From Bacteroidetes bacterium UBA7674 (GTDB lineage: Bacteria > Bacteroidota > Bacteroidia > Chitinophagales > Chitinophagaceae), in assembly GCA_002483105.1 (NCBI GenBank), contig DLHG01000015.1:442197-506196 (forward strand): a stretch of 64,000 bases of DNA, written 5' to 3'. The notes beneath the pieces are model-generated. The model saw only the letters and a program-made list of their open reading frames with translations. It did no database searches and was not told where the DNA came from. Position 1 is the stretch's first letter. Each line of letters starts with the position of its first letter. Shown piece by piece: positions 26,092 through 35,082 of this stretch. Position numbers and translations under genes: made by a program.

Positions 26092-26928
26092 CTATTTACG
26101 CCTTATTGTGGCATTTTCAGGGTGTAAAGCGTCCATATCCTCTGCACTCCACTTATCTTTTATCTCTATCATGTCAGCCTTATTCGCAAAACCTACCGCT
26201 TTTACCGCATATTTAGCGGTCATACGCACATAGTGATGAATATACACACCAAGGGCAATATGGCAAGGCTTTATATCCCCCTCCTCCATCGAGCGCTTCT
26301 TGGTTCGCATAAACAGGTCAAAGTCTGCAGCCTGTATCCGCTCATCCCATAGCCCCATCAAGGTCAGGGCTTTCCGGGTCATCATCACATTATTACCTAT
26401 CATACCTTCTACCACCTCATAACCGTATTTCTTAAACCTGCGCTCACAGAAAAGCTCCCAATTGCCATACATAAATTTATACATACGCTCCAGGTTCTTT
26501 TGGGCAAAACCAAACTGCATCAGCACATACTTTATTCTTTTCCAGCGCCTTGCCAGCTTTTGAGTAGCCTTGCGTGTTCCAGCATTCTCTATCCCGCATG
26601 CGGAGATAATATCTACATCGTGCGTTTCCGCCGCCTTTATCAGCTTTGCATCCCATCCCGGGCATACCAGGAGGTCATTATTAAGAAAAAATAAGTGACT
26701 TCCTTTTGCCACCGCTATTCCCTGGTTCTGGCATACGGGGTAAGAATAATTCTCTTCATTGCGGATGACCACATGGCCTGCTTCCTCAAAAAATTCCCGG
26801 CTACCATCAGTTGAAGCATTGTCTATTATGATGAGTTCATAATCATTTACGGTATACTGCCTCAGCGATTGTTCAAATATTCTGTTGAAGGCTAGCCCGT
26901 TATGCACTGCTGTTATAATACTTATCAT
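26092..26928 (-). CDS. Glycosyltransferase family 2
   Basis: 278 residues, GT-A fold. The N-terminus (MISIITAVHNGL, then YELIIIDNASTDGSREFF) is the nucleotide-binding start of GT2 enzymes; the metal-binding acidic motif is seen as FLNNDLLVCPGWD, with Asn-Asn-Asp in place of the usual DDD. A likely catalytic acidic region is GLWDERIQAADFDLFMR. No membrane segment. It probably adds sugars to a cell-surface glycan; the acceptor is unknown. It is not clustered with other glycan genes. Confidence 0.85.
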   Translation of the reverse strand: MISIITAVHNGLAFNRIFEQSLRQYTVNDYELIIIDNASTDGSREFFEEAGHVVIRNEENYSYPVCQNQGIAVAKGSHLFFLNNDLLVCPGWDAKLIKAAETHDVDIISACGIENAGTRKATQKLARRWKRIKYVLMQFGFAQKNLERMYKFMYGNWELFCERRFKKYGYEVVEGMIGNNVMMTRKALTLMGLWDERIQAADFDLFMRTKKRSMEEGDIKPCHIALGVYIHHYVRMTAKYAVKAVGFANKADMIEIKDKWSAEDMDALHPENATIRRK

Positions 26929-26939
26929 ATCCGTGGCAA

Positions 26940-26947
26940 CAAAAGTA
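26940..26947 (-). promoter_or_regulatory. -7 box TACTTTTG for the GT2 gene
   Basis: TACTTTTG on the minus strand ends 11 nt before the ATG, implying a very short leader. Confidence 0.5.
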
Positions 26948-27014
26948 AAATTTTACAACGTGTTTTCTGTCGTAAACGGTGATTTAGTTTTAACTTTAGT
27001 ATAAATAAAGTAAT

Positions 27015-27605
27015 ATGAAAACGCTTCGCTACCTCCTTATCAGCAGCCTTTTTACCTTGGGCTTGTTCAGTATAGTTACTTATACCGCCTGTAATAAAGA
27101 CTTATGCAAAAACACCGTTTGTCTCAATGGTGGTTCTTGCCTGGATGGAAAATGTACCTGCCCGCCCGGCGTTGAAGGTGTCCGTTGCGAAAAAGATCTC
27201 TGTGAAGGCAAAACCTGCTACAATGGTGGTATGTGCATTAATGGTACCTGCAATTGCGCAGCCGGTTTCGAAGGCGAGAACTGTGAGTTGACCAACAAAT
27301 TCCTGGGCACATACACTGCTTTTGATGAATGTAATACTTCTATGACCTACGGTGTAGGCATCATCATGTTAGGCAATGATGCACCTGTATTAAGAATCAC
27401 CAACATAGGCAACTCCAATGGCTATGCGTATGGTAGCATCTCTTCTTCAGGAAATGGGTTTACCCTGCATGGTGAAACCTACGAGGGCTATGACATTAAC
27501 GGCAGCGGCACCTATAATTACACGAATGGAAACATAGAAGTGGGCTATACTATTGCTTATCCCAATGGCACCGTTGGTTGCAGCGGAGTATGGGTAAAAC
27601 AATAG
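27015..27605 (+). CDS. EGF-like domain lipoprotein, paralog 2 (two EGF modules)
   Basis: 196 residues. Signal ending at VTYTAC, matching the lipobox-like end of paralog 1. Two EGF-like modules follow in tandem (CLNGGSCLDGKCTCPPG and CYNGGMCINGTCNCAAG), each with six cysteines. The C-terminal 100 residues share the SGSGTYNYTNG and YTIAYPNG block with the protein at 24844. It is therefore a paralog with one more EGF unit. Probably a surface lipoprotein of unknown function. Its stop codon directly abuts that of the convergent LTA-synthase-like gene. Confidence 0.72.
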   Translation: MKTLRYLLISSLFTLGLFSIVTYTACNKDLCKNTVCLNGGSCLDGKCTCPPGVEGVRCEKDLCEGKTCYNGGMCINGTCNCAAGFEGENCELTNKFLGTYTAFDECNTSMTYGVGIIMLGNDAPVLRITNIGNSNGYAYGSISSSGNGFTLHGETYEGYDINGSGTYNYTNGNIEVGYTIAYPNGTVGCSGVWVKQ

Positions 27606-29534
27606 CTATTTGCCACTTACAGGTAAGTGCATTTCATCCTTTACCAGTGCGTTGTTATACATCTGTATAAATGCCTTGAGGTAAGTAATATGATCTTCCA
27701 CAATGCCGGGCTTCTTGCTCACGAGGTTTATTTTATAGGTACTATCTGCGGGGTAGCTATATAGTGCTTTTGGTTTTGTACCGTTAGTTACCAGCAAGTA
27801 ACCATCACGATAATAGGTATAGCTGCCGTGAACTGCGTTCACCACTGAGCCTTTATCGTTACTGAATATACTATTTCCAAAAGCGAAGAACGGATGCTCG
27901 TACCCTGCATAGTCCAATACTGTGGGTAGAATATCTATTTGTTGTACAGCGGTTGAGTGTTTGCCCGCCAATAGCGAATCTCCCGGCGCATAGAAAAGCA
28001 TCGGTATCGCATACAGGCCCATGTTCTTATTATGTCGCCCTTTGTTTTTCGGCTCCTGCATCATTGTGGCTGTGTGGTCGGCTGTTATTACAAAAAGTGT
28101 ATTAGCATACCAGGGCTGCCGTGAGGCAGTGGCAAAAAATTTTCGCAAGGCCATATCCGAATAACGCACCACGGGCTCCATAGCTATTTTACTTTTAGCT
28201 ATGCTACCTTCATACCCCTTCGGCAACTTATACGGCGGGTGCGAACTGAGCGTGAACACCGTAGCAAAAAATGGCTGCTGCATTTTACTTACACCCTCAG
28301 CAAAATATTGCAGGAAAGGCTCATCCCATATACCCCAATTGCCGTCATAATCCTTTTCATTGTTGTATTCCGTTCTACCGTAGTATTTATCGTAGCCGGC
28401 ATTAGCACAAAAGAGGTCGAAGCTCATAGTACCATTGGTACCACCATGATAAAATGCGCTCTGGTACCCTTCCGTTTTTAATATACCAGGTAAGGCAGTA
28501 ATTTTGTTCGTACCATAAACAGAAGTAGTGATAGGCTCTTCCATTAATGTAGGGATACCGGCAATAATTGCGGGAATACCTTCTGCAGAGCGTAAGCCAT
28601 TAGCATAGGCATCCGTACAATTAAGGGATATGTCCATCAGGCTATCAAGGAAAGGAGTAAAACTCTCACCACTTCCCAATGAAGTAAACTCTTTAGAGAA
28701 ACTTTCCAGGATGATCACCACAACATTGGCGCGCTTGCCTGCTTTATTATGATATTGTTTTACAGGATCAACATATTTCTTCTGGTCTTGAAGACTCATG
28801 TAATGGACTTCCTCCAGCTTATTATTACTCAGCGAGCTGATAATGCTGAAGGGAGTGTTTAATACAATAGGTACACTTTCGTTATCAGCATACTTCATGG
28901 CATCGGTGAGCACTATGGGTTTCAGCTGTGTACCGCCCCTTATACCATATACTATGAGGATAGTAAAGAGACTCATAAATAACATCTGTAGCCCGAAAAC
29001 TCCCCATTTAGACCGGATCGCAGGCGCCACTAAAGGCGTCTGCTTCCTGATCCACTTGTTGCTTTTGCTTAAAAGAAACACCAGGCAGACCCACGCTATT
29101 GGTACATACCAGTAATCAACAATGAAGGTGGGCAGCAGTGAAAAGAAATCTCCCTTTCGCGTCACCATATCCAGCACATCAGCTGTAGCACGTTTATGAT
29201 TGAAAGGGAAGTATGCCCAGTCGCTGAGCTCAAAAAGAAATACGGTTGCGTTCACAGTCACAAATAGCCAATGGGTCATCTTTTCCCACTTCGGCATCTG
29301 CCAGAGTGGTATGGGTAGCATCACCAGGAAGAAATACAAAACATTGGTGACCATTATCGCCGACATATCGAAACGCGTTCCGTAAAATGCCGCCTCCAGG
29401 AACGATGCCACAGTCAGGCTTGGCAGATAGGCTGAGTTAATAAAGGTAAAAGCTGCCCTGCTTATGAAATAGCATAGCAACAACAGAAATATTTGCAGGA
29501 ATAATCTTTGGGCTAATCTTAATAGAAATTTCAT
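27606..29534 (-). CDS. LTA synthase-like membrane sulfatase-fold enzyme
   Basis: 642 residues. Five N-terminal membrane segments (about 10-215) precede a periplasmic sulfatase/alkaline-phosphatase fold. Metal and catalytic signatures are ILESFS (metal Glu), ANGLRSAEGIPAI (nucleophile region, Ser where LtaS has Thr), the FTLSSHPPY segment and ITADHT (metal Asp and His). Family members transfer phosphoglycerol or phosphoethanolamine, or hydrolyse sulfate esters. Gram-negative Bacteroidota lack lipoteichoic acid, so the true reaction is probably on another envelope lipid or glycan. Confidence 0.85.
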   Translation of the reverse strand: MKFLLRLAQRLFLQIFLLLLCYFISRAAFTFINSAYLPSLTVASFLEAAFYGTRFDMSAIMVTNVLYFFLVMLPIPLWQMPKWEKMTHWLFVTVNATVFLFELSDWAYFPFNHKRATADVLDMVTRKGDFFSLLPTFIVDYWYVPIAWVCLVFLLSKSNKWIRKQTPLVAPAIRSKWGVFGLQMLFMSLFTILIVYGIRGGTQLKPIVLTDAMKYADNESVPIVLNTPFSIISSLSNNKLEEVHYMSLQDQKKYVDPVKQYHNKAGKRANVVVIILESFSKEFTSLGSGESFTPFLDSLMDISLNCTDAYANGLRSAEGIPAIIAGIPTLMEEPITTSVYGTNKITALPGILKTEGYQSAFYHGGTNGTMSFDLFCANAGYDKYYGRTEYNNEKDYDGNWGIWDEPFLQYFAEGVSKMQQPFFATVFTLSSHPPYKLPKGYEGSIAKSKIAMEPVVRYSDMALRKFFATASRQPWYANTLFVITADHTATMMQEPKNKGRHNKNMGLYAIPMLFYAPGDSLLAGKHSTAVQQIDILPTVLDYAGYEHPFFAFGNSIFSNDKGSVVNAVHGSYTYYRDGYLLVTNGTKPKALYSYPADSTYKINLVSKKPGIVEDHITYLKAFIQMYNNALVKDEMHLPVSGK

Positions 29535-29544
29535 CTCAGGTTGG

Positions 29545-29552
29545 CAAAATTA
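29545..29552 (-). promoter_or_regulatory. -7 box TAATTTTG for the LTA-synthase-like gene
   Basis: TAATTTTG on the minus strand ends 10 nt before the ATG at 29534. Confidence 0.45.
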
Positions 29553-29678
29553 ATAAAAGGCTGGGGGAAAAGGCGACGATTTGATACGGCAGAAACCGGA
29601 AATATTCACTTTTTCGCTAATTATTGATTGCCCGGCTTACAATTACAGCCCCGGGACATATTTTACCTTTTTTTGCAT

Positions 29679-29686
29679 TAGGTTTG
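29679..29686 (+). promoter_or_regulatory. -7 box TAGGTTTG for etfB
   Basis: TAGGTTTG lies 53 nt upstream of the etfB ATG and fits TAnnTTTG. Confidence 0.45.
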
Positions 29687-29739
29687 CAGCGATTTTCAGC
29701 TAGAAAATTATTCGTTTTATCAACAAATTTCTTAATCTG

Positions 29740-30483
29740 ATGAAGATATTAGTTTGTATTGCCCAGGTACCTGATACCACTACTAAAATTGCATTCGGCG
29801 ATAACAATACCACATTCAATACAGCAGGCGTTACGTTTATCATTAATCCATACGATGAATGGTATGCGCTGGTCCGTGCGCTGGAACTGAAAGAAAGTGG
29901 TGTAGCTACTGCTGTAAACTTAGTAACCGTAGGTAAGGCTGATGCCGAACCTGTGATACGCAAAGCACTCGCCATCGGTGGTGACGAAGCAGTACGTATA
30001 GATACAGATAGCAATGACCCTTACGTGGTTGCAGCACAGATAGCTGAATATGCTAAGAGTGAAGGTTATGACCTGGTGCTTTGCGGTAAAGAGTCTATCG
30101 ACTACAACAATGGTTCTGTAGGTGCTATACTGGCTGAAATGCTGGACATGAACTACATAGGTTTCGCTTCTTCTCTGAACATCGAAGGTGGCATAGCTAC
30201 TGTAAAGCGTGAGATAGAAGGTGGTGAAGAAACAGACGCATGCGCATTGCCACTGGTAGTATCTTGCCAAAAGGGTATGGCGGAAGCTCGTATCCCTAAC
30301 ATGCGCGGCATTATGGCTGCTCGTACCAAGCCACTGAAAGTAGTTGCCGGTGCTGACATTAAGCCACTGAGCGAAATAGTATCATACGAAATGCCTCCTG
30401 CAAAGACAGGCGTGAAGATGATCAGCGCTGATAACATGGACGAACTGGTAAACCTTCTGCACAGCGATGCCAAGGTTATCTAG
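29740..30483 (+). CDS. etfB: Electron transfer flavoprotein beta subunit
   Basis: 247 residues, cytoplasmic. It forms a heterodimer with EtfA, binds AMP and helps pass electrons from acyl-CoA dehydrogenases to the quinone pool. The N-terminus (MKILVCIAQVPDTTTKI), the nucleotide-region CGKESIDYNNGSVGAILAEML and the recognition-loop region KGMAEARIPNMRGIMAARTKP match EtfB. Codons are biased towards preferred forms, consistent with good expression. etfA follows after 78 bp of reiterated-word sequence. Confidence 0.95.
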   Translation: MKILVCIAQVPDTTTKIAFGDNNTTFNTAGVTFIINPYDEWYALVRALELKESGVATAVNLVTVGKADAEPVIRKALAIGGDEAVRIDTDSNDPYVVAAQIAEYAKSEGYDLVLCGKESIDYNNGSVGAILAEMLDMNYIGFASSLNIEGGIATVKREIEGGEETDACALPLVVSCQKGMAEARIPNMRGIMAARTKPLKVVAGADIKPLSEIVSYEMPPAKTGVKMISADNMDELVNLLHSDAKVI

Positions 30484-30487
30484 TTTT

Positions 30488-30555
30488 CAGTTGGCAGTTT
30501 GCAATTAACAGTTATCAGTAGCAGTTTTTGACTTTTTAATTTTGACTTTTTAATT
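30488..30555 (+). repeat. Intergenic word-repeat element A (etfB-etfA)
   Basis: First half: variants of CAGTTGGCAG / CAGTTTGCAATTAACAG / CAGTTATCAGTAGCAG. Second half: TTTGACTTTTTAAT repeated twice head to tail (30527-30540, 30541-30554). It ends 6 nt before the etfA ATG. Elements B and C have the same two-part design. Confidence 0.75.
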
Positions 30556-30561
30556 TATACC

Positions 30562-31539
30562 ATGTCTGTAATAGTTTTAGCCGAGCATTCACAAGGCACT
30601 TTTAAGAAAAAGACATTTGAGTCGGTGCAATACGCAGCCGATATAGCAAAAGCAATGGGCACTACAGCTACTGCGGTAGCATTGGGTACAATTGCTGACA
30701 GCGAACTGCAACTATTAGGCGCTTATGGTGCTACTAAAGTATTGCACGTAGCTGATGCGAAACTGGATACACTAAACGCGCGCGCATACGCTAAGGCATT
30801 GGCTACAGCTGCTGAAAAAGAAGGCGCTAAAGTAATAATAGCCCTGCACGATGTAACGGGTAAAGCTGTGGCACCACGTTTGTCTGCACGCCTGAAAGCA
30901 GGTATGGTAGCTGGTGCGGTTTCTTTGCCTGACCTGGGTAAAGGTTTTGCTATTAAGAAGGCGGTGTTCTCGGGTAAAGCTTTCGCTTTTGTGAACATCA
31001 CCAGTGATGTAAAGGTGGTGACGCTGATGCCTAATACTTTCCCTGTGAAACAAGGAGAAGGAAGCACAACGATAGAACAACTATCTGTTACTTTCGAAGA
31101 CAAAGACTTCGGTGTAACGGTGAAAGAAGTAAGCAAAGTAACCGGCGCAGTGCCATTGAGCGAAGCGGAACTGGTAGTATCCGGCGGCCGTGGTATGAAA
31201 GGCCCTGAGAACTGGGGTCCACTTGAAGATCTCGCAGGTTCACTGGGTGCAGCATTAGCTTGCTCTCGTCCGGTAGCTGATGCTCACTGGCGCCCTCACC
31301 ACGAGCACGTTGGACAGACAGGTGGCACTATCCGTCCTAACCTGTACATAGCAGTAGGTATCTCAGGCGCTATACAACACCTTGCCGGTGTGAATGCTTC
31401 TAAGACCATCGTGGTGATCAACAAAGATCCAGAAGCTCCGTTCTTCAAAGCTGCCGACTATGGCGTAATTGGTGATGCCGCAGAAATACTGCCTAAGCTC
31501 ACTGAAGCTGTGAAGAAATTCAAAGCAGCGCATAATTAA
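30562..31539 (+). CDS. etfA: Electron transfer flavoprotein alpha subunit
   Basis: 325 residues. It partners EtfB and holds the FAD. The C-terminal FAD domain is clear: VSGGRGMKGPENW, then ACSRPVADAHW, the HVGQTGGTIRPNLYIAVGISG motif and INKDPEAPFFKAADYG. Length is normal. The gene shares strand and probably transcript with etfB, separated by a word-repeat element that must form most of the intercistronic mRNA. A strong terminator follows. Confidence 0.95.
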   Translation: MSVIVLAEHSQGTFKKKTFESVQYAADIAKAMGTTATAVALGTIADSELQLLGAYGATKVLHVADAKLDTLNARAYAKALATAAEKEGAKVIIALHDVTGKAVAPRLSARLKAGMVAGAVSLPDLGKGFAIKKAVFSGKAFAFVNITSDVKVVTLMPNTFPVKQGEGSTTIEQLSVTFEDKDFGVTVKEVSKVTGAVPLSEAELVVSGGRGMKGPENWGPLEDLAGSLGAALACSRPVADAHWRPHHEHVGQTGGTIRPNLYIAVGISGAIQHLAGVNASKTIVVINKDPEAPFFKAADYGVIGDAAEILPKLTEAVKKFKAAHN

Positions 31540-31586
31540 TGCATCATTGCTCAGTGGCTGAATAGCTCGATTGAGATAAAACATAA

Positions 31587-31627
31587 AAGAAGAACGCTCC
31601 CAACATAATGTCGGGAGCGTTCTTCTT
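31587..31627. terminator. Bidirectional terminator between etfA and the thioredoxin gene
   Basis: Perfect 15-bp stem AAGAAGAACGCTCCC with its complement, 11-nt loop. It lies between convergent genes. Confidence 0.88.
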
Positions 31628-31637
31628 TATATCATAC

Positions 31638-31677
31638 TGACTTATCAACCTTTCAACAAGTCAACTTATCAACTTAT
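31638..31677 (-). repeat. Word-repeat relic D (GTTGATAAGTTGA type)
   Basis: On the minus strand: AAGTTGATAAGTTGA, CTTGTTGA, AAGGTTGATAAGT. It resembles the first half of element B and overlaps the 3' end of the thioredoxin gene by 4 bp. Confidence 0.55.
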
Positions 31678-32168
31678 TTCGCACTCAATTCTTTGATCTT
31701 AGCCCAAACTTCTTCTTCACCGCCTTCTTCATAACCGGTGTGCATATAGGCTACTTTACCTTGCTTATCTACGATAAGTGTAAAAGGTACATTCTGGAAG
31801 TTCAATGAGCGTTTCAGATCAGAGTTCGCATCTATATAGTAAGGGAATTCCCAGCCCTGCGATTTTGCATAGCTACGAACAAGGCCTTCCGCACGCGATT
31901 CATCTACCGAAACAGTCATATAGTTAAATTCTGCCTCTTTCATCCATTCAGGCATTTTTTTGGTCACATTCTTTATTTCTTTCTTACAAGGAACACACCA
32001 GGTAGCCCAGAAATTGACCAAAGTCACCTTTCCTTCAGTAAAAGTCTTGTTAAAAGCTATCTTTTTACCCGTATTCACGTCCTTTACCTGTGTATCAGGC
32101 AATTCAGTCTGTGCAAAAACAGAACTGCTAAGGAACAAAGCCGCCACAGCAGCTATCATCTTATTCAT
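31674..32168 (-). CDS. Periplasmic TlpA/ResA-like thioredoxin
   Basis: The frame is open to 32207, but the ATG at 32168 gives a proper signal peptide (MNKMIAAVAALFLSSSVFAQ) and a 164-residue protein. The redox motif is W-C58-V-P-C61-K, followed by the usual cis-proline region NVPFTLIVDKQG. It probably reduces or oxidises disulfides in the periplasm, for instance in cytochrome c maturation. It is divergent from the outer-membrane protein gene at 32261; 92 bp separate the starts. Confidence 0.88.
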   Translation of the reverse strand: MNKMIAAVAALFLSSSVFAQTELPDTQVKDVNTGKKIAFNKTFTEGKVTLVNFWATWCVPCKKEIKNVTKKMPEWMKEAEFNYMTVSVDESRAEGLVRSYAKSQGWEFPYYIDANSDLKRSLNFQNVPFTLIVDKQGKVAYMHTGYEEGGEEEVWAKIKELSAK

Positions 32169-32260
32169 AAGTAATTGTTTAATAAATATTAACGAAAACC
32201 TTGCCAATCTTTAGGAAAGAGGCTAATTTCGGAAAATTTTCAGATAATCAAGCCTTTGTG

Positions 32261-33844
32261 ATGCGAAAAATTACTTTTCTCTTACTGCTTAGCTTAGCAG
32301 CCTCCCGTTCTTATGGTCAGGGCACCCTTTCGGGCGATCTGATGATGAACGTGAATTTCTTCGACAGGGACACTGCTATCAATGCATCCAACAACCCCCT
32401 GTACGATAATACGCTGAGTGGCGGTGAGGCATGGCTTACATTAAGATATAATTATAAAGGCTTTACTGCTTTCGTCAGGGCCGATGCATTTCACAATTCT
32501 AACCTTTACAACCCTACCGCAGCATTAAGTGGTTTTGGTATCGGTGCCTGGAGCCTGAGCAAGGAATATAAAGGCCTCACTATCACCGGTGGTTATATAT
32601 ACGACCAGATAGGTAGTGGTATCCTGTTCCGTGCTTACGAAGACCGGGGCTTGCTTATTGATAATGCACTGGTGGGCATACACCTGAAATACAAGCTTAA
32701 TGATCATCTCTCTGTAAAAGGTTTTACGGGGCAGCAAAAAGATGTTTCTACAATTACGCAACGTTATGCACCTATCATCAAAGGCTTTAATGCCGAAGGT
32801 GATTTTAATATCGGTAAGGCGCATATAGTACCGGGTGTTGGTTTACTCAACCGTACATTGGATCCTAACTCGATGTCTTCTATAGTTGGCACAATCAACA
32901 GTATGCCGGTAACCGACAGATTTGTTCCTAAGTATAATATGTATGGTTACTCAGTTTATAACACACTTACCCTTGGCGACCTCTCCTGGTATGTAGAAGG
33001 CTCTTACAAATCCACTGAAACAATTCTGAAAGACAATTCACTGCACGCCGTGGATGGCAATGTTGTATTTACTACAGTTGGTTACGCCCAAAAGGGCATC
33101 GCGGTGAACCTTACAGGTAAGCGTACTGAGAACTATGTAATGCGTACTTCCCCTAACGAAGTATTGCTGAGGGGTATGATGAACTGGCAACCGATCGTTG
33201 CACGTCTTCGCCCCCAAAGGTTGATGGCCCGTTATACACCGGCTTCACAGGATATCTCTGAAATTGCTGGTGGCGGCGACATACTCATTGCTCCGAATGA
33301 TGATATCTCACTTACGTTCACCTATACACATATCGACGGACTGAACGCGGTAAAGCTTTATCGCGAAGGATACTTTGAAGGAGAATACCGCGGACTGGAC
33401 AGGTGGATCATTACAGGTGGTGTACAGGTAATGGAATACAACCAGGAAGTGTACCAGGTGAAGCCGGGCGTACCGATAGTAAAATCTGTTACCCCTTTTG
33501 CTGAGATCATTTACAAGATCACGAAAAACAAATCACTACGTACACAGTTGGAATACCAGGCTACCAAGCAGGATTTCGGTTCATGGGCGTTTGCTTTGCT
33601 GGAGTTCAACATTGCTCCCCGCTGGTCGTTCTCCGCTTCTGATATGTACAACGTTATACCTAACAAAGCAAAAGTTTCCGACCCTAAGCACTACTACAAT
33701 TTCTTTGTAGCACATACTATAGGTTCTCACCGCTTTACTGCTGCTTATGTAAAACAAGTAGAAGGTATCAACTGTACAGGCGGTGTATGCCGTTACGAGC
33801 CTGCTTTCAGCGGTGTGAGATTCGGTATCACATCTACATTCTAA
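32261..33844 (+). CDS. Outer-membrane beta-barrel-like protein, DUF6029-like
   Basis: The ATG at 32261 starts a clean signal peptide (MRKITFLLLLSLAASRSYGQ); the frame upstream to 32201 has no such signal. The mature part of the 527 residues is made of amphipathic strands with aromatic ends (YTHIDGLNAVKLYREGYFEG, LRYNYKGFTAFVRADAF, WSFSASDMYNVIP) and ends in an aromatic residue (GITSTF), as in outer-membrane barrels. From memory it fits DUF6029; this should be checked by profile search. It is divergent from a TlpA-like thioredoxin. Confidence 0.72.
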   Translation: MRKITFLLLLSLAASRSYGQGTLSGDLMMNVNFFDRDTAINASNNPLYDNTLSGGEAWLTLRYNYKGFTAFVRADAFHNSNLYNPTAALSGFGIGAWSLSKEYKGLTITGGYIYDQIGSGILFRAYEDRGLLIDNALVGIHLKYKLNDHLSVKGFTGQQKDVSTITQRYAPIIKGFNAEGDFNIGKAHIVPGVGLLNRTLDPNSMSSIVGTINSMPVTDRFVPKYNMYGYSVYNTLTLGDLSWYVEGSYKSTETILKDNSLHAVDGNVVFTTVGYAQKGIAVNLTGKRTENYVMRTSPNEVLLRGMMNWQPIVARLRPQRLMARYTPASQDISEIAGGGDILIAPNDDISLTFTYTHIDGLNAVKLYREGYFEGEYRGLDRWIITGGVQVMEYNQEVYQVKPGVPIVKSVTPFAEIIYKITKNKSLRTQLEYQATKQDFGSWAFALLEFNIAPRWSFSASDMYNVIPNKAKVSDPKHYYNFFVAHTIGSHRFTAAYVKQVEGINCTGGVCRYEPAFSGVRFGITSTF

Positions 33845-33864
33845 TTAGACACTTATTCATAAGA

Positions 33865-33891
33865 AAAGGGCGAACAATATGTTCGCCCTTT
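33865..33891. terminator. Bidirectional terminator
   Basis: Perfect 11-bp stem AAAGGGCGAAC/GTTCGCCCTTT with loop AATAT, between convergent genes. Confidence 0.88.
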
Positions 33892-33906
33892 CTCATTATA
33901 TCTCTA

Positions 33907-34569
33907 TTATATTTTCGCGGGATGCATGTCTGCGTCCCATTCATCTACTATCTGAAACCTTCCACGATAGAAAACACTCATGTTTATTTGTTTCCCTTTC
34001 CTGTCCATTACACCATTACAAGAGAATACCACATCTTTACCCCGCCACGCTACAATAGCGCAAAGGTTCTCTACATACACCCCATTCCTGAACTTCTTTA
34101 CATTCTTCTCCAGTCCCAGTAATTCATATATCTCGTCCACCTCTACCTCACCATCCAGGTACTTAAGCGCTGTGGTATAATCTGTTCCGGGAGCTTCCAC
34201 TTGCCTTTGTCTGGCCATCAGTGCATAGCACTTCCAGGCATACTTCAGGGCACTGCTATCCTTACCATCCTTCATATACAGATCAGCACTTACAATTGCC
34301 TCTTGCAGTTCAAGTGACGTCAGTCTGTGTTTCACGCCATTCTTAAGGGTAACATCCCACGAGCCATCAGCCTGCATTTGCTCCTCAAAAACATGCCCGA
34401 CCTCAAATGCTGCAATAGACGCTTTAATTAAAGAGATTGCTGCAGCATTGTCACGCTCACCTTGCCTGAAATTATTCACCAGTCCGGTAAAGTCGGTCTG
34501 GGCAATACCTACCTGTACTGAACAAAAAGAGAAGAAGAAAAGATTAAACGCCAGCCACTTGAATTTCAT
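33907..34569 (-). CDS. Exported protein of unknown function
   Basis: 220 residues with a signal peptide (MKFKWLAFNLFFFSFCSVQVGIAQ shortened at Q24). The N-terminal half is helical (residues 30-130, with NAAAISLIKASIAAFEVGHVF), the C-terminal half is beta-rich and contains two cysteines (ENLCAIVAWRG and VFSCNGVMD). No family recognised. It has its own terminator region at 33865-33891 and stands between two plus-strand units, so it is a single gene. The role is unknown; periplasmic or surface location follows from the signal. Confidence 0.65.
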   Translation of the reverse strand: MKFKWLAFNLFFFSFCSVQVGIAQTDFTGLVNNFRQGERDNAAAISLIKASIAAFEVGHVFEEQMQADGSWDVTLKNGVKHRLTSLELQEAIVSADLYMKDGKDSSALKYAWKCYALMARQRQVEAPGTDYTTALKYLDGEVEVDEIYELLGLEKNVKKFRNGVYVENLCAIVAWRGKDVVFSCNGVMDRKGKQINMSVFYRGRFQIVDEWDADMHPAKI

Positions 34570-34728
34570 CGCTGAAAAATACTACCATCAACAGCATTAT
34601 AAAAGCTAAACAGCTTTTCTTAACAAAACTATACTAGCGTTTTAAGTTAATATTAACAGTAAATTGCTGTGGGTTAAAATGACTTGTCCCCTTTTTCAAA
34701 GTACGATTGTCGTTAACGAAAACTATTT

Positions 34729-35082
34729 ATGAAAGAATTCTTATTACTACTTCGCGAGAACATTGAAGCATATGGTAGCATGTCACCTGAAGAAATGCAG
34801 GCCGACATAGAAAAACACATGAAATGGGTAGAAGAACTGGCTAAGAACAACCATTTCAAACACGGCAATCCATTATCTCCGGCAGGCGGCACACTGAGTG
34901 GCACTGCAAAACTAGTAACTGACGGCCCGTATATTGAAAGCAAAGAAGGCATCAGCGGTTACTACTTCCTCCTTGCCGAAAGCCTGGAGCAGGCAATGGA
35001 ATTGGCCAAGGGATGCCCAACTCTTTTGCTGGGCGGCAAAGTAGAAGTACGAGAAGTATTGGATGTAAGCCATCACGATTAA
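34729..35082 (+). CDS. YCII/DGPF-domain protein linked to an ECF sigma factor
   Basis: 117 residues. The DGPF motif of the YCII-related family is present as VTDGPYIESKEGISGYYFL, and the N-terminus (KEFLLLLRENIEAY) is typical. Genes of this type are regularly paired with ECF42 sigma factors. The stop codon TAA overlaps the sigma-factor ATG (TAATG), so the two are translationally coupled. Its biochemical role is not established; it probably senses or modifies the signal that the sigma factor responds to. Confidence 0.85.
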   Translation: MKEFLLLLRENIEAYGSMSPEEMQADIEKHMKWVEELAKNNHFKHGNPLSPAGGTLSGTAKLVTDGPYIESKEGISGYYFLLAESLEQAMELAKGCPTLLLGGKVEVREVLDVSHHD

